A program made the position numbers and the translations under genes. A stretch of DNA of 64,000 nucleotides from Zonotrichia leucophrys gambelii. Its lineage: Eukaryota; Chordata; Aves; Passeriformes; Passerellidae. Below, in pieces: positions 50,160 through 63,253 of the stretch (positions are counted from its first letter, which is position 1; each line of letters opens with the position of its first letter). The stretch is from positions 18,168,599 through 18,232,598 of the forward strand of contig NC_088177.1 in the NCBI RefSeq assembly GCF_028769735.1, given 5' to 3'. The notes under the pieces were generated by a model. That model worked only from the letters and a program-made list of their open reading frames with translations, was not told the DNA's origin and made no database searches.

Positions 50160-50920
50160 CTTTTTTAACCTGTGAGTCATTTTCAAAATAATAAACGTAA
50201 CTATTCCATAAAAATATCTCAACACAGAAGAGCCAGAAAAGTGAAGGACATGAACAGATGGCACATCAATCTTCTGCATTTATACAATTTGTTTTTTAAT
50301 GCAAATAGTGTGGGTTGCCTGCTCTTGCCTTGGATATTGTTCCAAAGACGAGCACATTTTCTTATCTTTCTGGATCAATGTGACATTTGCAGTTATCATA
50401 AAGTGGGAGCCCATTTAATGATGTTAATGCTTCCTTAATGTAAAAATAAAATCACCTCCTTTATAAAAGCAAACAGATTAAAAGTCCCAAAGAGACCATT
50501 GAAATCTGTGACATTTGCAGTTACTGGTGCCTAGATGGCTTGATTATACATAGGTAAAAAATATCTTAAAAGCATTGTTTATGCTCATTAATCATTAAAT
50601 AGGAGTGCTGGAGTCTCCCCAGTTAAAATCAGTTTTAAAGATGTATTAATAAAAAAATGGAGGCAGCATTTCATGCAGCCTGTTTAGATCTTTCAAAAAA
50701 CCCAAAAAGTGCAAACAATCAAACTTATGGCCTTATGGCAGCTTGGTAAATCTTCAGACCCCAGATGTAATATGTGGCCTGCATTTTTATTTGCACATAT
50801 TGGAAAGTGACTCTGCCAGCAGTCCCTGATTCATGCCTCTACCATTCCCTCCACGGTGCCACCAAGCAAGTGGCACATCACTAATATTTCTGTTCTTGCC
50901 CCTGGGGAAATTTTGAATCT
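50160..50920. promoter_or_regulatory. enhancer candidate with internal 17-bp repeat and POU octamer
   Basis: Long unique AT-rich block. TGTGACATTTGCAGTTA is repeated exactly at 50379-50395 and 50507-50523. A perfect ATGCAAAT octamer sits at 50299-50306. Many TAAT/ATTA cores occur (CCATTTAATGATGTTAATGC, CTCATTAATCATTAAATAGG). There is no repeat-family signature and no plausible exon. This is the strongest enhancer-like block in the window, but cross-species conservation has not been tested. Confidence 0.35.
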
Positions 50921-51077
50921 TTAATTTTTGTGCAGGCTTTTCAGAGGAAGAAAAAACCCAAACAAAACACCATCAATTGAAACAACCTTCTCTTCTGTTC
51001 TGAATTATTGCAAAGAGATAAATTAAAAATTATCGAAATATGTCACTTAAACTATTCTGAGTACAGTATAGCCTACA

Positions 51078-51130
51078 AGTCACAGATTCACAGACTCACA
51101 AATTTGGCTGGGGCTACATTACATCTCTCT
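51078..51130 (-). mobile_element. degraded CR1 3' tail
   Basis: TCACAGATTCACAGACTCAC followed by AAATTTGGCTGGGGCT matches, with several changes, the inverted CR1 tail and first 3' bases as I remember them. It is short and old. Confidence 0.45.
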
Positions 51131-52375
51131 ACTTCTAACAGGAAAGAAGTAAGTAAATGGTATGAACAGCATAATATATTTTTCATCAAAAATATTTTAG
51201 AGAAAAATTAGATTTTTTTTAAAAAAGCCCAACATTTTTGGATTTTTAATTGTTTGAAAGACAAAATGTGCTGACAGCTTCTGTGGAAACTTAATTTTGA
51301 GCAGAAAAACCAAAACCCAAATGACCCCTTTGAACTCCACCCATGATTTTGCTGAGGAAAAAGGCCACCACTTCTTCAGGGGAAACAAGGAAGCTCCACA
51401 TGCCTTGGGAAGGCAGCAGCAATTGCTCCAACAGCTCCATTAGGCCAGAGATAGCCCCACAGCCAACCGACCCCCAGCACAGTCTATGACAAATGAACTC
51501 TAAACATTACTTCTTTTTTAAGATTTTATAGTGGAAAACGGATGACTCAACAGGGTGGAGGAAGTAATCATAGAATAAGTAAGAGTAACTGGGTAATTCA
51601 GGCATTGCCCCAGGCACGCTGTCCCCGGCCACCTCTCAGTCCTCCTTTTGAATCTGCAGCTTCTTGTAACCTCCCTTCTCCCTTTGCTGCCCAAAATCCA
51701 GCCCCAAAGAGCCCAGCTGCAGGGACAAATCACAGATGTGGCCATTGCTTGCCCAGTAGCACACACAGGGTAGATCCCCACAGCCACTCCCCGAATGGCA
51801 CCTGCAAAGCAGGTTAGAGGAACCCTCGAGGTGGTAGGAAGCCAAATTTACCCAACATTTCACAGATAAACATTTTCTTTATTACTGTTTTAGAGGCACT
51901 GTCCTCAGACACACACAACAGGGGGTCTGTTGTCATAGGGAACAAACCCCCTTTGATAAACCCCACTAACTAGAACAGATAATGAAAAAAATGTCTTTTA
52001 ATTCCCTGTCCTTCTCCTTCTGAATGAGCTGTTAAAAGACCAAGAAAAACTGTTATAGCGATACCATAAAAAGAAGAAAGCCCAAAAAAAACAAAGAGCT
52101 CTCAGCTCCAGGCGTGTCCGAGGGGCTGGCAGGGAGAGACAGCGCCCACATGGGAAAGTTCTGTCACCCCATCTGAGATATCACTTAGTGGTGGCAGCTC
52201 TCCAGAGGCAGAACGGGTCCCACCTGTTTGCAATGTGTTTAGCTATTAATATTTATATAGTAGTTCAAGTGGGTATAAAAAAAAAAAAAGAGGATGAAAT
52301 TCATCAAATTTTATGTCATCTCTTGGTGGTGTAAAATAAAAACGGTTGCAGCAGGGGAAGAGGGGAATGGCTTGT

Positions 52376-52417
52376 TTTCTTGCCTTTCTGCAGAGCGAAA
52401 TGCAGAAAGGCAAGAAA
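52376..52417. repeat. perfect 17-bp hairpin with 8-nt loop
   Basis: TTTCTTGCCTTTCTGCA (52376-52392) and TGCAGAAAGGCAAGAAA (52401-52417) are exact reverse complements around the loop GAGCGAAA. The stem stops abruptly on both sides. It is shorter than a typical pre-miRNA stem but is the longest perfect inverted repeat I found here. Confidence 0.9.
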
Positions 52418-53729
52418 TGTCTCAGTGCAGAGCAGTTGGCAATCACCTCGGTGTGATCCACACCTTGACATCCAGGCTAAATACCATGGCCATGGCCTGG
52501 CCCCAGATCACAAGGCTTTGAATAGCACCACATAAATAACACATTTATCAGCTCTGTGGCTTGACTTACAACATCGAAAAAAAAAGGCAAAAAAGATTCA
52601 CACTGATGTGGAAATAGTTTTCTTAAGCTTCATTTACTGTGCAGAAAAAAAAAAAAAAAGCCCACCAAAACATTTCATCTTTCATTTTTCTAAGAATTCA
52701 AATTTGTGGATTGCTGTGAAAATGAGCTCTGTCTAAGGGAAGGCCATCAACCTATGCCAAAGTGAAGAAACATCTAAGGGAATGTTTCTTAACTAGGAAA
52801 ACACAGGTATTCCAGACAAAATGCTGGCAGTCAGTCCTTTTGGACTTGGTCTGCTTTCTATAAAATATGTATTAAGAGGCTACTTTCAGCATGGGAAACA
52901 TGGAAACATCGACTCTATGTGCCCCATACACTGAGCATGGATTCCTTTCCAGACAAGCATGACTAAGGATGCTGCTCCAATAATTTCAGTCTTGCACATC
53001 TAACATTAATCTGCCTGATGTAATTGAGTTTTAAGCCACTGAAGATGGAAAGGTTTTAATAGACAAAAAATTAAAATTCATTCATTCCAAAGTGAACACC
53101 TGTCTTTGGGCAGTAGCCCAAGTATTCACATTTTCTTTGCATAGATGGGAAGGCTGCCTCTGCCTGAGAGGTGTGTCCTAAACAAGGAGAAGGCAAGAGA
53201 GTTAGGCATCCAAACTAGATTTTCTGTTCAGTCTTGGGAACACCATCAAAATAGTTTGGCTGAGGGAGCTTGGAAAATCACAGGATGGGTGACAGGGGTG
53301 GGACTGCTCTTCTTTCCCCGGATATTTCTTATGCACCCAGTACAGAATGAGGAGGAGAAGAGTTTCCTTCTCCTTGTCCGCACTCATCTGTAGCCTCCTT
53401 TAAGCTGGTCTAATTCCCACACCACTCTCACCTACACAGAGAATTTGCACCCAATAAAGGACCAGGGTAGAAAAGTGAGCTCTGTGGAGATCACAAGCCA
53501 GGCAGTGCCTCAGCCCACGCCTGCAGCAGGGCTGTGTGTAAGCACTGGAGCTCAGTGCGTGGCACAAACGGGACCCAAATCAGTCACTGTTACACCTCTC
53601 TCTTCCCTCTCACTCACACATGCACAAAACCCAAACCCACACTGCCTCTTTTGCACCATATTGCACAGTCCAGAGGGGGAAAATAAGCTGAAGAAACATT
53701 AGCAAGAAGGAAATTATAAATCATAATGA

Positions 53730-54110
53730 CACACAGCAATTGTAAAATGTTTAGCTGTAGCCATGCCTGGAAACCTTCTGAAAGCAAGTTAAACTAGCAT
53801 GTGTTTTGCTCACCTACTTCAACAACCAATAAGCAATATGTTTAAAAGTCACCACAAGCCCTTAATCACTACATTTAACTCAATTGCCTCTAGCATGTAC
53901 TGCTAGTTTCCATTTAATCTTAATCCAAGCTCTCCAAGAACTTTCATTCCCATCAGCCTAATCAAAGTCTCATTATTTGCTATCATCAATTTTCAGCATT
54001 AGATTTCATGAAATCTCTATAAAGTTCTGTACACTCCTGTAGTAAATTCATTTTAATGAGCTCTTGTCCCTGCCATACAGACTCATTGCATTGCAGGCAT
54101 TTGGAAATCT
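53730..54110. promoter_or_regulatory. enhancer candidate, dense TAAT cores
   Basis: Unique AT-rich block with CCTTAATCACTAC, CATTTAATCTTAATCC, GCCTAATCAAAG, TCATTATTTGC, GCATTAGATTTC and TTTTAATGAGC within about 250 bases. No open frame, repeat signature or splice structure. Regulatory status is inferred from motif density alone. Confidence 0.3.
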
Positions 54111-54510
54111 GACTACCTTCCTTTCAGAAATAAAAACAAACACTTTCCTTTGTCTCCAGCTTCTATCCACTTGAGCACTGTCAGAGTCTGAAGTTCTAAA
54201 AAACATTTTTCTGTTACACTTTTTCACACACCATTCAGCAAAAACTTGTAAAGAAAAGGCTTTAAAAATTTCCTCTTGTTGGTAGAGGGGCCATGTGAAT
54301 TTCTACATGAGTGTAAGTAATGGAGCACCTTGCTCTGGAAGCAGGAAGGATAGGGACATAGAGAAAAGTATATCTGCCATTGTAGTGCTGCATTAAGACA
54401 CAAGATACAGGATTAGTCTGCAAGGAAATCCACTAGCAAGATAGCCAGCACAGGGACAGGGCTACTGAAGGAAACCTTCTAGCTGCCTTGTCCAACCACA
54501 AGCTCCAAAT

Positions 54511-55149
54511 TCACCAGGATGTTGATTTGTACAAGGAAAAGAAATTTAACTTTCTCACTCCTGTCCTTAACAGCATTTTTAGCTGGTAAATATGTCTGGA
54601 TAAGATGCAGGTGACTGAAAGACTCATCTCTTCAGGCTTTTGACTTAACCTAAGAGTATAAAAAACAAGAATAGTTGCAGAAAGTCTATTTTCTTTTAAT
54701 GCTCCCACCCAGAATTTGGGGGTCTGTGGCAGCACAGCACTATTAGTTGATTTTTTTACACTGACTCTTCTTAACAATTTTGTGTCACTGACAAAAATGA
54801 TCTCTAGGTAGTCTTCCGCAAAAGTCTCCTGTGAAGAAACATGCCAGTTTAAAAAAGGCAGGCCCATGAAAGCACAGATTCCAGTTGTTCTGCATTTCAG
54901 ACACTGTGTGTACAAACCCAGCCTACTGAGATGGGGGAAGGGGTTGGCTTGCTCCTCTACAAATGCACCTTGGATGATTTCCTGAGGACAAAGATCTGCA
55001 GCAGACCAAGACTGGCACCACCACTCCTCCTTCCAATGCTTGGAGCCAAGTGGCACATCTAAGAGGAAAATATGAGCCTGAGGAAGCCTCCAAACTGTAG
55101 GGAAGGCAGCAGGCAGTCTCATTCTTTTCTCCTTTCTGCATGCACTCAA
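54511..55149 (-). other. longest open frame (212 codons), product unknown
   Basis: Open for 639 bases on the minus strand but with no recognisable domain, signal peptide or repeat. A strong acceptor-like sequence (CATGTTTCTTCACAG) lies inside it, just upstream of ETFAEDYLEIIFVSDTKLL, the most protein-like part. No good donor follows within a sensible distance. By rough reckoning one ORF this long in 64 kb is somewhat unlikely but not extraordinary by chance. I do not call it a gene. Confidence 0.15.
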
Positions 55150-57129
55150 GACTGGGGAAACAAATATTTGACTTTGACATTAAAGGGGAAAAATATCCCT
55201 AGTTTTGTCATCTACACGTTGCAATTAATAGCCCTTTGTATCTTCAGGTTTCCGACTTTATTTCCCAGTATCACTTGCATTTTGACTTTGGATCAAATCT
55301 AGAAAAAGAAGACCCACTTCTGGTAAATTGATGACAAAATTCCTCTCTGGATCTGTCAGGATAACTTGACTGAGAACAAGCTGTTGCTACTGGCCCATCA
55401 AGAGCTGAGTGCCACTTTGATTTACCCCAGCTCTAAAGTACAAATCCCCAGGTGAAACAAATGCAGACAAAGATTTCACATGCCTCCTCATTTAGTCTTA
55501 GCTTGTTACTTGTCCCTGTCAGGGAGATCAAGGAAACTGACTGCTGTTGACGTGTTTATCAGAGAAAAGGAAAAAGCTTCACCTCCATGGGCAGCTCTCA
55601 TGCTTCATGAGACACTTTTATACACATGTGAAATAATTCTTTATGAGATAAAAGAGAAGAAGTCATGGTCAGCATGGTATAGAGAACAGACATAAGGAAA
55701 GCTGACTTATGTATGTATGAGACATATTTTTAATGCTTATGCTAATTTTCAGTTAAAATATTCTTCTCTATTCCAAAGAAATAGAATTGGGTAGGAAACA
55801 ATCTCAGTAAGGAGCATCAGATTAAAATCACTATTACCTTATCCCTACCCACTCTAAATTCAAGGAAGGTCAGGTCTGAATGTGGATTCAATTTATTATT
55901 TTAAAAAAAAGGCCTCTGAGCTTTTCATATCAGAGAAATTAGAAAAAGAATATAGTCAAATAGGAGATCAAAGATACAAGACTGCAAAAGTGAAACTGTA
56001 GGTCCAATCAAGGTCCATCTAGGTTGTCACTTAATTTCTCAAAGGAACTGGTAGTGGATACCAAGCTACATTAGTACCATTTCTGCTTAAAGAATATGAG
56101 AATTCTTCAGAGTGAACAAAAATAGGATTCAATTTGTATCACTGCCTGGCCACTGAGACACCGTCAATTCTAACTCATGCCAGCAAAATGCCAAATCAGC
56201 CTCAAATTTGTTGCAATATTTTCTTTTTCCAAACTAATCACAGTCCTAGGGAATCATGAAATCAGACACATGGAAAGAACTGTTTCTCCACTGCAACACT
56301 CCAACCAGAGCACAGGATACACACCTGATATTGGGACAGAAAAGCCCAGGTGCCTCCCCAGTTGTCATCCATTCTGCTACCTTCCAAAAGCATCTCACCA
56401 GCACAGACTCTCTCCTCCCACTTCTCTCAGAGGATACACACAGGAGCAGGGCTGAGTGCAGGGAGCAGGATCATGAGTTTGGAAAATCTCTATTCTGCCC
56501 TCTGCCTCATCAGCTCTCAGAGATAAAGTCACCTGCAACCTCAGTTATAAAGCGATGCTGCCTGTTCTGGGCTGAGGGATTCACTTCTGCAGCCATGCCA
56601 GCAAGCACTCAGAACCCTTTTTCCTTGCCACCTGTGTCTGCTCTGTGGTGCACAAGAGACACCATTAAACAGCCACACATACTACCATTTTAACATGTTT
56701 AAATCAATTCCACCTCCATTCAGATAAGTGTTGAAACCCCCGTGTGGCTGGCAATTCCTAGAAGAGGACAGATCTTTTCCAAAAGCTAGGCTGAACTTAA
56801 AGTAGATACAAAATAATACTAAAGATTTTCTTTCTCTCTCTCCCTCATCACAGCCCTAAGATTAGCATAAAAATGTGCTATCCTAACTAAGCAGTCTGTT
56901 AACTGATAAGCTATCAAAAAATCATCTGTTATTTTTATAGCTCAAAGGCAGATGCCATTCCAAGAACCAGAGTTGATTGAGTAGGATTTTTAGTGCTTCG
57001 TAGATTTATCATTGTAAACTTGAGGTATTTTAAAACAGAATGATTCAAGTCTTGAAATATTATCTCCAGAACAATCAAGCATTAGGATTTTTGCTGGTCT
57101 TAAGTTTTATCTGGGATGAAATAATTTAA

Positions 57130-57830
57130 TCTCACATCATAAAGAATTTGAGTAGTGTCTTAATGCGTGCACTAAAAAAAAAATCTTTTCTGCATTACGG
57201 TCCAAACCGATGTAATTACTCAAAAGCATGGATGTCAAAGCTTCCCAGCTCCTCCTGCAGGGCCCCCTTCTGCACATTCTGTTCATATCCCCCTCCTCTG
57301 GAGCATATTTGGTGAGGACCTCAGACAGTCAGTTGCAGTCGGGCTTAGTGTATCAGGTTTAAGGGTTTAATTGGCTTGGCACTGATGTGCTGCCCTGCCA
57401 ATATCTGCCCGATGATCCTGCTGTGTGCTGCACAGAGCTTTTATTGCAAAGCTGAAGCACACAGGCTGCTGCAGGAGAGGCAAGGCACAACCAACATGGG
57501 CGGCGCACAAAGTAAATCAAGTATGCCGAGATTTTCAATAGCAGGGAGGATGGAACGAGGCCAACATGCAGCTCACAGGAAGAGAGAGGAAAATGTGGAA
57601 CAACGCTAACCTCGCCTCACGTGTGATGTGGCCGCTCTATCAGGAAAGTATGTATCACTGTGGAGAAGCAATCAGCAATGCCAGAGGATTGGAAAGCTCC
57701 AGTGAAGGAGCTTCTCCTTTCGTAATGAGAGACAGGTGCCAATGGGAATCAAAAGTCTGCAATCAGTTATTGAGATTAATATTAAACTTTTGTGACTTCT
57801 ACAAGCATCAAGGCACGGGCAGACTGGCTT
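57130..57830. promoter_or_regulatory. regulatory candidate, unique with scattered CpG
   Basis: CpG-containing words (TTACGGTCCAAACCGATG, GGGCGGCGCAC, CTCACGTGTGATG with an E-box, CTTTCGTAATG) are interleaved with AT-rich cores (TTTAATTGGC, GAGATTAATATTAAAC). The block lacks repeats and coherent exons. CpG retention with homeodomain and E-box motifs suggests constraint; this is inference. Confidence 0.28.
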
Positions 57831-60800
57831 TCCAGGGCAGCTCTTCCACATTTTATACCAGTCAAAACAATTAGACATACCTTCAAGCTGATGTCCTTGG
57901 AGAAGGAGGCATGACGTTACCCCCAAAAGAGAAATAACAGGAGTGTCAAAACATGCATATCACCCATTTTCAGAAGAACTTGCCTCTGAAATATTCCAGT
58001 GCTTACACCAGCACGAGCTTGCATAGTTGGCTGGGATGAACTTCCCTTTTCACCAGTTTTTACTCAGTTCAGGGTTCCCCACACAAGAAAAAAAATCACT
58101 GCAGTCTGAAAACCAACCAATTTTTTTCTTCTTGAGCAAGAAATGCTCAACCAGCTGAAAGAGACAGCAAAGAGCCACTAAGATACAGACTGACAGAGCA
58201 AGAATACTTTGTGTGTGCTGGTTCCATGTGGCTGACATTTCAAAATGCCTCATAATTGCTCTTATCACCAGTTAATCCCAGTGCAGGGTCTCTGGCACTG
58301 ATGCACTGCATAGTGACACAAATGCATGTGGCTGGAATATCTCTGTGAGTTTCCTGAAGAATTCCTGGTTCCACATGCTCCTGACTCCTCCTGCAGGCAA
58401 TTGAGCTTCTCATTACACAGTAAATATGCACCTTTCCCAAAGCACATTATACTTTACTCCATCACTCCCTTCAAGAACAGAAGGCCCAGCAAAAAGACTT
58501 AACCAGTACTAATTTATCTCCCTGAGTCTATGGGGCATCCAAACTGCAGTCCCTTCCCTCAGCTGACGTGCTGCCCCTGCACATGTTATCCCAGGGGATC
58601 CTGCTTTTGGCAGACAGCAGGGAAGCACAGTAGGTGGCTTTTCCAACTGACTGCAGCACAAAGTGCTGAGGTTTCAGGTGCCCTGCCTCCCTCTCCCCCA
58701 CACAGTGGGGGTTCTTGTGTACTTGGGGAATATCCATAGCTTTCGAAAGAGGAATAAACACCCTCCTAATCATTTTTTCCCAGGAAAAGATGCATTTCAT
58801 CATGCAGAATTCCTGATTGTCTTGTTGCAGGCATAAGCTCACCCTGTCCTCGTTCCAGCCCATGCAGAAGTTGTGCTGTTGTGGCCACTACAGAGCTCAG
58901 GCCCATTTTGTGTGTCCAGAAGTGGGACAGGCAGCCCAGACCACAGGGCTCCCCAGGACCTGGCAAGCAGGGACAGGATGCAGAGCACTCCACTGTAACA
59001 CCCCAGCTGGCATCAGGGTGGCCTGGGGAGATAAGCCAAAGGGGAAGGAGGCTCACACTAACCTCACCAACCTACCCTCTGGTGAATATTAGAAAAGCCC
59101 AACTGCTTTTTGAGTTTTCTGGACCTCATACTTAGCAAAATTTAAAAAAAAAATCAAAAAACCAAACCATATCCCTCCTCCAAGCTAATAAAAATATCCA
59201 CCTGCTTGTCCAAACAATAAAAGACAAAGCTCCCCATGTAATGGCAACAGTCTCCTGAATGTATGATCCTCTGCTAACCCTCTGGCACTGCTGGCAATGG
59301 CTGCAAGGTTTCAGTCTCTTCAGGAGCATGTTAGATGAATTAGTTTGGGAAATGGCACCCCATACTTTGATAGGTGCTACCAAAGCTCTGAGTGAGCTAT
59401 GGTGCCATCCTGGGGATTCATGTGCCTCAAATAAATGAATTTTTTAAACCAAGCACTGCAAAACACTGGAGCAGGTTAAAAGCTGCTGTGTTAAAGCTGA
59501 AAAAAGCATTAATGGTCCAGGGATAGCTCATGTTGTGCATGAATTTACCCCATCAGTTTTTAGCAGCTACTTCCCTAATAGACCTCAGATTTTGTCAGCT
59601 ATCTCCCAACAACATGGGCAGAGATGTTTTTCTTGCCCAAAATAGTTAAGTCATCAAACAGCTCTGTACTTACAAGGCCAACCTTACCTAACCTTTCTGG
59701 CTAGACCAACTCCTGTTACATTAACCTCTGACCTCAAGTCTCCGTAATAGCAATATTTCTGGGCACTGTGATTTCCCTCCCACTGTGTTGGCTCAGGGAT
59801 ATATTTACTATCTTGGCTTCAGAATTTATTTTTCAACAGAAGTGGCAGGGACCACCCTATTCCACCCCCTCCTCATGCAGTACAAGTGAAGTAATTCTCA
59901 AGATATTATTTTACCCGAACAAATGTGCTTCAGAGTCTCCTTAGCTTTGTACGAAGCCCTGACTTCCTACCAAAATCAAACAGGGACCTGGTCAGATTTG
60001 AGATGGATATAAACAAGAAATGGGAGCCCATAATTGGTGATGGAAATCAGATAAGCCCCTTTTAAATAAAACCATTGATAGAGCAATGGGAACTCAAATT
60101 ACCTTTGATTAAGTCTCTTAAGAAAATAAAGTGAGGGGGAGGGAAAGGAGGGGTTTGCCTTAGTAAAATTACCCCCGTGGAGAAAATCATGGGGACAGAA
60201 GTGGGAAGGAGATGGGTGTAGCTTGTCAAACTTCCAGGCTGGATGCAGCAGGAATGGAGCCAAGGAGAAATTCCTCACCCACCATAAGCCTTGTCAGTGC
60301 TTGTGACAGGGGCTCCCACTGAAAGAGCCATGATAAGCATTTCATCTCCAATGCCCTTGTTATTCAGGCTCTGTAGACAGAGACTGTGCAGAGGTTAAGC
60401 ACAGAAACTCAGCTGAAATCAGATGGGGACACACAATACCAGCTTTCTACAGGCTTTTCTAACTAGGGGGTTTATCTCATTGCTTCCACATTTAAGTAAA
60501 CCAAATTACTTCAAAACAGGACCATGAGGACTGAGGAACTTGCTTGATGACCTCAGGGTGAATCACCTATGGATTTGGTTGTAAGCCTGCCTGATACACC
60601 TCTAAACAGGAGGAAAAAAAAACATTTTGTCTGGAGATCTGCCTGACCTCTTCAGTTAATCTGATTTTCTCACCATTTAATTATAGTTAACTGTAGTGCT
60701 GAGGGACTTGTAGATACTTTGTCCAATTGGGAATGAAATTAAATTTTTGGATGTATATCAAGCAAGATAAAAATAATGACTTCCACAGTGAAACTGAAAT

Positions 60801-61959
60801 AAGGAAAAACAAGAAACTTCCTTTGTACAACGTATTTTTCAGTAGCCCTTTTTCCATTTCTGTGACGTGCTCCCTCTTCCTGCCTCTCCCCACCCTGAGA
60901 GGGCTTTTTATAGACTTTAAAAAGCTTCTCCTGATTCAAAAACTAACCTCAAGCTCAAAATATAAGTATATTCCAGAGGAGGACAAGGGCGGACAAGGCA
61001 GGTTTACTAGTGTCTCCCAAGAAGTGAGCTGATGCTGAGCCCTGGCCACAGCCCTGTCTGGGAGCTGCAGCCTGCTCAGGACCTCAGCCAGGAGAGTCAC
61101 CACTGCCTCCATCACACCAGCAGGAGGGCATGGGCTCACTCCTTACAAATCCATTCCCAGAAGCTGTTCCATTAGTATTCTGCTAATGCTGAGCCTGCAG
61201 CAGCCATGAGGCAGCCGCCCCACACTGCTCCACTCCCCCCTGGACTGGGAAGGGCATTGAAAAGGAGTTGGTGTTTTACCTGCTGCCACTCAGAACACAC
61301 CTGACAGCCCCCCCAGACTGAGCTGTGTATGTGAGGCCACGTGTTGTTACCTGAGGGTTCAGGGGTGCTGTGTGTGCTCCTCCTCACAGGGTGAAGGGAG
61401 AGCAGCACGCCCAAGGGAGCCAGCTCCTGCCCGGCACCACAGGGAAGCAGCACTCCTGGGAGAAGGGAAGGGCTGAGCATGAGCACAGGGCAGGAGCAGC
61501 GGCCCCTATGGGCAGTGCTAGGAGCTGTGCCGGGGAGGAAAAGGCAGAGAAATGCTGGGCTTGGGTTTATTTTCATTTAGGGACACCAGGCAGCACTGAG
61601 TCTTTCTTGAGCTAACCACCTTACAGTCATGTGCAGACAGCCAGGCTGTCCCTGGAGATTCCTGGGGCACCTGGCCACCCAAAGGAAAGCCACAGCAAGG
61701 CGCTGCTCATGGCTGCCCCCGAGCCCAGGCAGCCCAGCCAGGCAGCACAGCACACAGGCACAATTAAGGGCACACACGCTGCGTTAGATGTCAAAAGCTG
61801 GATTTCACACAGCACACCTGGCTCTGAACACCATCCAAAGCCACGTCCTCGATGCAACCGTGCTGAAGTCAAGGTCATCCCCCAGCCTGTCACCAAGGCC
61901 CCCCACCCCTAAGCACAGGCCAGCCTGCTCCTGCGCTCCAGCTTTGGATCAGGCAGCTC

Positions 61960-62720
61960 AGGACAGGCACAATTACCGCGCTACTGTAAGTGATACCTTC
62001 GGCTTAATTACAGACTAAAGCCCTATTTGCGGGTCAGCACTCTGTCAGGATAAATAAGCATTTTCACACAGTATTACATTTCTCTATTTCTTTTGGCTGA
62101 TAATATTGGATACTGCCCAAGTCTGTCCCTAATGACCACAATAATCGTTCTTATCTGGACTCTAATCAGTGTCATATGCAACCTTATCACGCACACCTCT
62201 TTGTAAACATGCAGTGTTTAAACAAGTGTAAGGTCATAAGGAACTCTAATATTTTAAGCAAGTTAGTGATACATAAACTACTAATTTTTTGAAGAATGCT
62301 TAAAGTTAAAACTTCTGATTCTGGAAAATCAGATATTTGGGAGCTATTGGATTGAAATACAGCTGCACACTAAACTGATCTTTATAGTGACGGATGGGTC
62401 CCTCTGTGCAGATAAAATCCAGATTTAAAATATTTCTTTTAATTGTTATTGTCTTTGTGCTCAAGGACTGATTGTGGGAAAAATGCCACTCTCTGACCGT
62501 AAAAATAAAAAGAAAATACAATAAAGCAGTAATTGGTCAATGATGATTGAACTAACGACTTTATAGTGCCAGTCAAACACATATAATAATTGCTCTTTGG
62601 ACTCTTTATGAAGGTACACTACTATTTCATAAGACTAATCCAGCATTATAAATTCTTCATTTTATATCAGTTCACCATTATCACATAAGCCTTATGACAA
62701 ATAGCATATATTATTAAACT
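61960..62720. promoter_or_regulatory. enhancer candidate upstream of the plus-strand exon cluster
   Basis: Unique AT-rich block with at least eight TAAT/ATTA cores: GGCTTAATTACAG, CTGATAATATTGG, CCCTAATGACC, AATAATCG, CTCTAATCAG, CTCTAATATT and others. TTATCT and CTTATCACG are GATA-like words. It ends about 160 bases before the first candidate plus-strand exon at 62881. No repeat signature. Confidence 0.33.
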
Positions 62721-62880
62721 TTCCTATTTAGACATGATAAAAATGAAGGGTTATCTCCAGCAAAATCAGATCAGATGCAATTTGTCACCAAGATGGGAAT
62801 TACTTGCCTTTGTTTAAAAATCTGCCTGACAAGGCTTTGGAAGTGTTGGGTGTTATGATCTGCCCTTCCTCCTGTGGCAG

Positions 62881-62920
62881 GAGGCAGAGAGATCACATCA
62901 AGTTCCAAGGACCTGCAGAG
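62881..62920 (+). CDS. candidate short exon, plus-strand gene
   Basis: A strong pyrimidine tract and acceptor (CTGCCCTTCCTCCTGTGGCAG) precede 40 bases ending in GCAGAG|GTGAGC. In the frame that starts with a third codon base it reads RQRDHIKFQGPAE and ends on a full codon, fitting the next segment at 63254. The exon is very short, and G/C-rich DNA makes such signals common. Function unknown. Confidence 0.3.
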
Positions 62921-63253
62921 GTGAGCAGAGGAGGAAGGGAGAGAGCTCACCTGTGCCCCTGCCAGCCTCCTGCCAGCACAAAAGGAACTCATCCCTAGCC
63001 AGCTTCCCAATCTGTGGATGTGGGCCCGTCAGGGCTCAGCCACCTCAGCTGCTCTGAGTGTGATGTGTAAATCCTCCCCTTCGGCTGAGGGAGCCATGCC
63101 GTGGAACCTGGAAACCTGGAATTGCTCTCACATCAGCCAGCACTCCAGAGAGCCAAGGCGCTCCACCAGCCAGCAAGTGGGAGCACCTGGAGATAGCCAA
63201 GGGCATTGGGGTCCAAGTTTCCTTGATCCAGCTGTGACATGCTGCTGTTGCAG

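Larger units (their letters stand above)
50921..62880. other. non-coding block
   Basis: Contains a degraded CR1 tail (51.08 kb), a 17-bp perfect hairpin (52.38 kb), A-runs (52277-52289, 52645-52659), three AT-rich regulatory candidates and the longest open frame of the window (54511-55149, minus). GC-rich patches at 58.5-59.1 and 61.0-61.9 kb have overlapping frames on both strands and no recognisable product. Confidence 0.4.

Noticed and set aside
42855..50306. Three perfect ATGCAAAT octamers (42855, 43673, 50299)
   Set aside because: About three are expected by chance in 64 kb of this composition, so the number itself is not significant.
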